Below, one piece after another: positions 1 to 3,000 of a stretch of DNA of 5,383 nt (its first letter is position 1; each line of letters opens with the position of its first letter). The stretch covers positions 1 through 5,383 of the forward strand of contig CALFMA010000239.1 of assembly GCA_937880065.1 (NCBI GenBank), given 5' to 3'. The notes below the pieces were generated by a model, which saw only the letters and a list, made by a program, of their open reading frames with translations, did not search any database and had not been told where the DNA came from. The DNA comes from an uncultured Ruminococcus sp. Lineage in GTDB: Bacteria; Bacillota_A; Clostridia; Oscillospirales; Ruminococcaceae. A program made the position numbers and the translations under genes.

Positions 1-78
1 ATGTTTAAATCTAGGCCACTAGTTGCGCTGGTTTTGGTTCTGAGCATGTTGCTGTCCATAAGTGCACCTGCTTTTGCG
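1..78 (+). other. Sec signal peptide (residues 1-26)
   Basis: The N-terminus has a short basic n-region (Lys3, Arg5), an uninterrupted hydrophobic core at about residues 7-20 rich in Leu, Val and Met, and a small-residue c-region reading SAPAFA. Signal peptidase I would most likely cut after Ala26 (motif A-F-A); a cut after Ala28 (A-K-A) is the alternative. There is no Cys of a lipobox near the cleavage site, so a lipoprotein is unlikely. This places the rest of the protein outside the cytoplasmic membrane. Confidence 0.93.
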
Positions 79-3000
79 AAAGCAGAAGTTCCATACGAAA
101 CAATAGGAATTACACGGCAGGAATTTGATGGCAATATTATTTACTTTGGTGCACCGGGACCGGTGTTTGACGAAAATGACAAAGTATATGCATTTCCGAT
201 TTTAAGAAGCGGTGATGTTTCGCAGGAAGCATCAGTAGTGCTCAGAACTCTTGATTTTTCAGCACTTTATAATAAGGATTACAGTATTATAGGCGATAGT
301 ATAGAAATCATAGAGAGAGACAAAACTCTTATTGAACTGGCAATGACCGGCGAGGAGTCAATCATAGATGACTCCGCTCTGAACGAAATAGAGGACGGCA
401 GTCAGCAAATTGGAGAAACAATCGAAGAAAACAGCGATGTGCTGACAGACGATGATCCCGATTCTCCGGATGCTGAAGTCGAAGAAGAAACAGCTGATGA
501 AACTGTTAACACCGAAGTCGAAACAGAAACTGATAATACAGAAGAAACTCCTGATGAAAGCAAGGAATATTTTGCGGTTGTGCCTGAAATTGAAGTTGAA
601 GAAACCTCGGGCAAAAGCAAACTTGCTTTAGAAAAAGAGGCACAGACAGGAAAACCCACCAGAGAGATTCAGAAAACAGAAGTGTATAACGAACTTGGCG
701 ATATTGTCAGGGATGAACTGCTTGGCGATATATTTGAATATGTAAATTATTCATTTGAAACTGTTTTAACCTTTGCCCCTGGTGAGGAAGTTAAATATGT
801 TAATATACGTATTATGGATGACGGCATTTCAGAAGGTGAAGAATATTTCACTCTTCTTATGACAGAGCCGCAAGGAGCCGAGCTTTCTGAGATGACTGCA
901 ACAAATGTAATCATCACAGATGATGAACCTGTGGTGCTTCCCAAGATAACCTTTTCGTCGGATGAATACAAATCAAAGGACGGAATAGTAAGTGTAACCG
1001 TAAAAAGAAACGGTGCAGAGTATTCGCCTGCAACATGTATATTAGAGACAACAGACGGCAGTGCGATTGCAGATGTACACTATGAAAGTATATATGGTGA
1101 GATTGTTTTTGCACCCTATGAAAAGGAAAAAACAGTAGATATTATTGTTGGCGGAAAAGGCGATTTCAAGCTCACACTTTCAGATTTTACAGGTTGTGAA
1201 GCAGGTGCTTTAAGTCAGGCTACCGCCAAGATTGACGAAAGTGCAGGTATTGCTCTTTTTGCAGCCGCTAATGATGGACTTGAATTCTCCATTACGGTTA
1301 AAGACAAAACATATACAGTAAAATACAAATCCGGCGATATAGTCGGAGAAATATATGATACCGGCTATGATCCTCATCTTCTGGTAGGTAAGTACTATTT
1401 CTCTGCTCCTGACAGTAAAGGCGGAATATTTAACTACAGCAGAGATAACAGTACCGGCACCAAGCCTTCCAATAAGGGTAATTATAATTCCTTCTATTCA
1501 GGGCCGAACACCGTAGGTGATTTCGCCACCGGTAACGGTCAGTTGGAGTATTACCATTCTTACACAAAAAGAACCGGTAGTATGTATACATACAGTAATG
1601 CTAATGCTGATACCAAAATAGAAGGTCCGTACTATCAGTATTTGATCCCGCATTGGGAGCAAGACAGAACTTTCGGCAATGTCATTGTAAAAGACAGCCA
1701 GTTATCCTCAATGGATGTTTATGACAGAGCTTTAAATAAAAAGGCCCTTGAACAAGGTTTAATTGGTACGGGTGTGAGAACAGGCAAATTTTCAAAAGAA
1801 ACAAGTATGGATTCTGCCGTTCAGATTAAAGATGTTCTTAACGCTATGTGCGTAAAGGTTGCTGCGGTGGATAAGTATACGGGCAGAACGCCTAAAATCA
1901 GAACCAAATTCTACGGTGTTGCGGCGTTTTATAAGAAGTATCGCATAAGTGTTACATATCCTACCGAAAAGCAGTTTATTACCGGTGTTAATTCAGAAAC
2001 AGGGGAAGCTGTAACTACCGGCTATATTCCTGCTCAGGTAAATGTAAACTGCGGAGCACAGATACTCGGAAACAGAGAAAATATGGATATTTTCATCAAT
2101 GATGATGAGAAAAAATCCAATCTTGTGTTCAGTGTCAGCGATAACCGTGTAAATGGTGTAAACGGAAAATTCGGTAAAATAACGGGGTATACAATCCGTA
2201 TAGGGTCATCTTCGGCTTACATCAACAAGAGCTATCCTGCTGATTATTTTAGCTTCCTTGATTCTAAGGTGAAAGCCAATGCAAGTACTACATCTTTGTC
2301 ATTTACAAGTGCTGCTGTGGAATCTGTCAAGAAAAAGGTAAACAGCAACCTTGATACAATACCGATAGACAAGTATTTTTCTGCATGGATAGAATCGGTA
2401 CAGAACGAGAAAAACTCTCAGGACAAGACACCGGGAGTTATCAGTGACGGTGGAAAAGCATACCATCAGGAACTTAAATTTACTCCGATTGTAGATTATT
2501 ATGATGTGGATGTTACCGTTGTAAAGCCATATACTGAAGGAACAGACATGAATGTTGTTCTTGGCGGCTTTAAGTGGCAGGAACTTTCTCTTGGAGAGCA
2601 TCGCTTCCATGCAGGTGATTCACTTGATCTTACAGGTGAGCCGTATGATGATTCCTATAAGGCGGAAGGCTACGAGGTTTCGGTAAATGACGGTGTGTTC
2701 AACACCATACGTGATACAAAAACACTTGTACTGCTACCCGGAAATAAATACACCATAAGACCTGTAATTTCTCAAATCAACAACTGTATTGAGATTACCA
2801 GATCTGAAGGTGCTATGAAATATTTTGAAATTGGAAACAATGTTTTCACAGAAGAAGAGCTTGCTCCTTATCCTGAATTTGCAGGTAAAACAATCCTGAA
2901 GCTTCATCCCGAAAAGGAAACCGTGCTTGAACAGATGACGCCTGAGGTTGGAAAAATTTATTATCTTGATGTTATATGGAAGAATAACCGGTCTAACAAA

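Noticed and set aside
46..48. Alternative start at Met16
   Set aside because: It would remove the basic n-region and half of the hydrophobic core, destroying an otherwise textbook signal peptide.
448..483. EF-hand or dockerin-like calcium loop at T-D-D-D-P-D-S-P-D (149-157)
   Set aside because: The Asp spacing is superficially similar, but the loop Gly, the position-12 Glu context and flanking helices or a second copy are absent. It is part of general acidic low complexity.
402..659. A Ser/Val-rich 85-codon minus-strand frame
   Set aside because: Its Ser-rich composition is simply the complement of the Glu/Asp/Thr codons of the acidic insertion. It starts with GTG and has no independent support.
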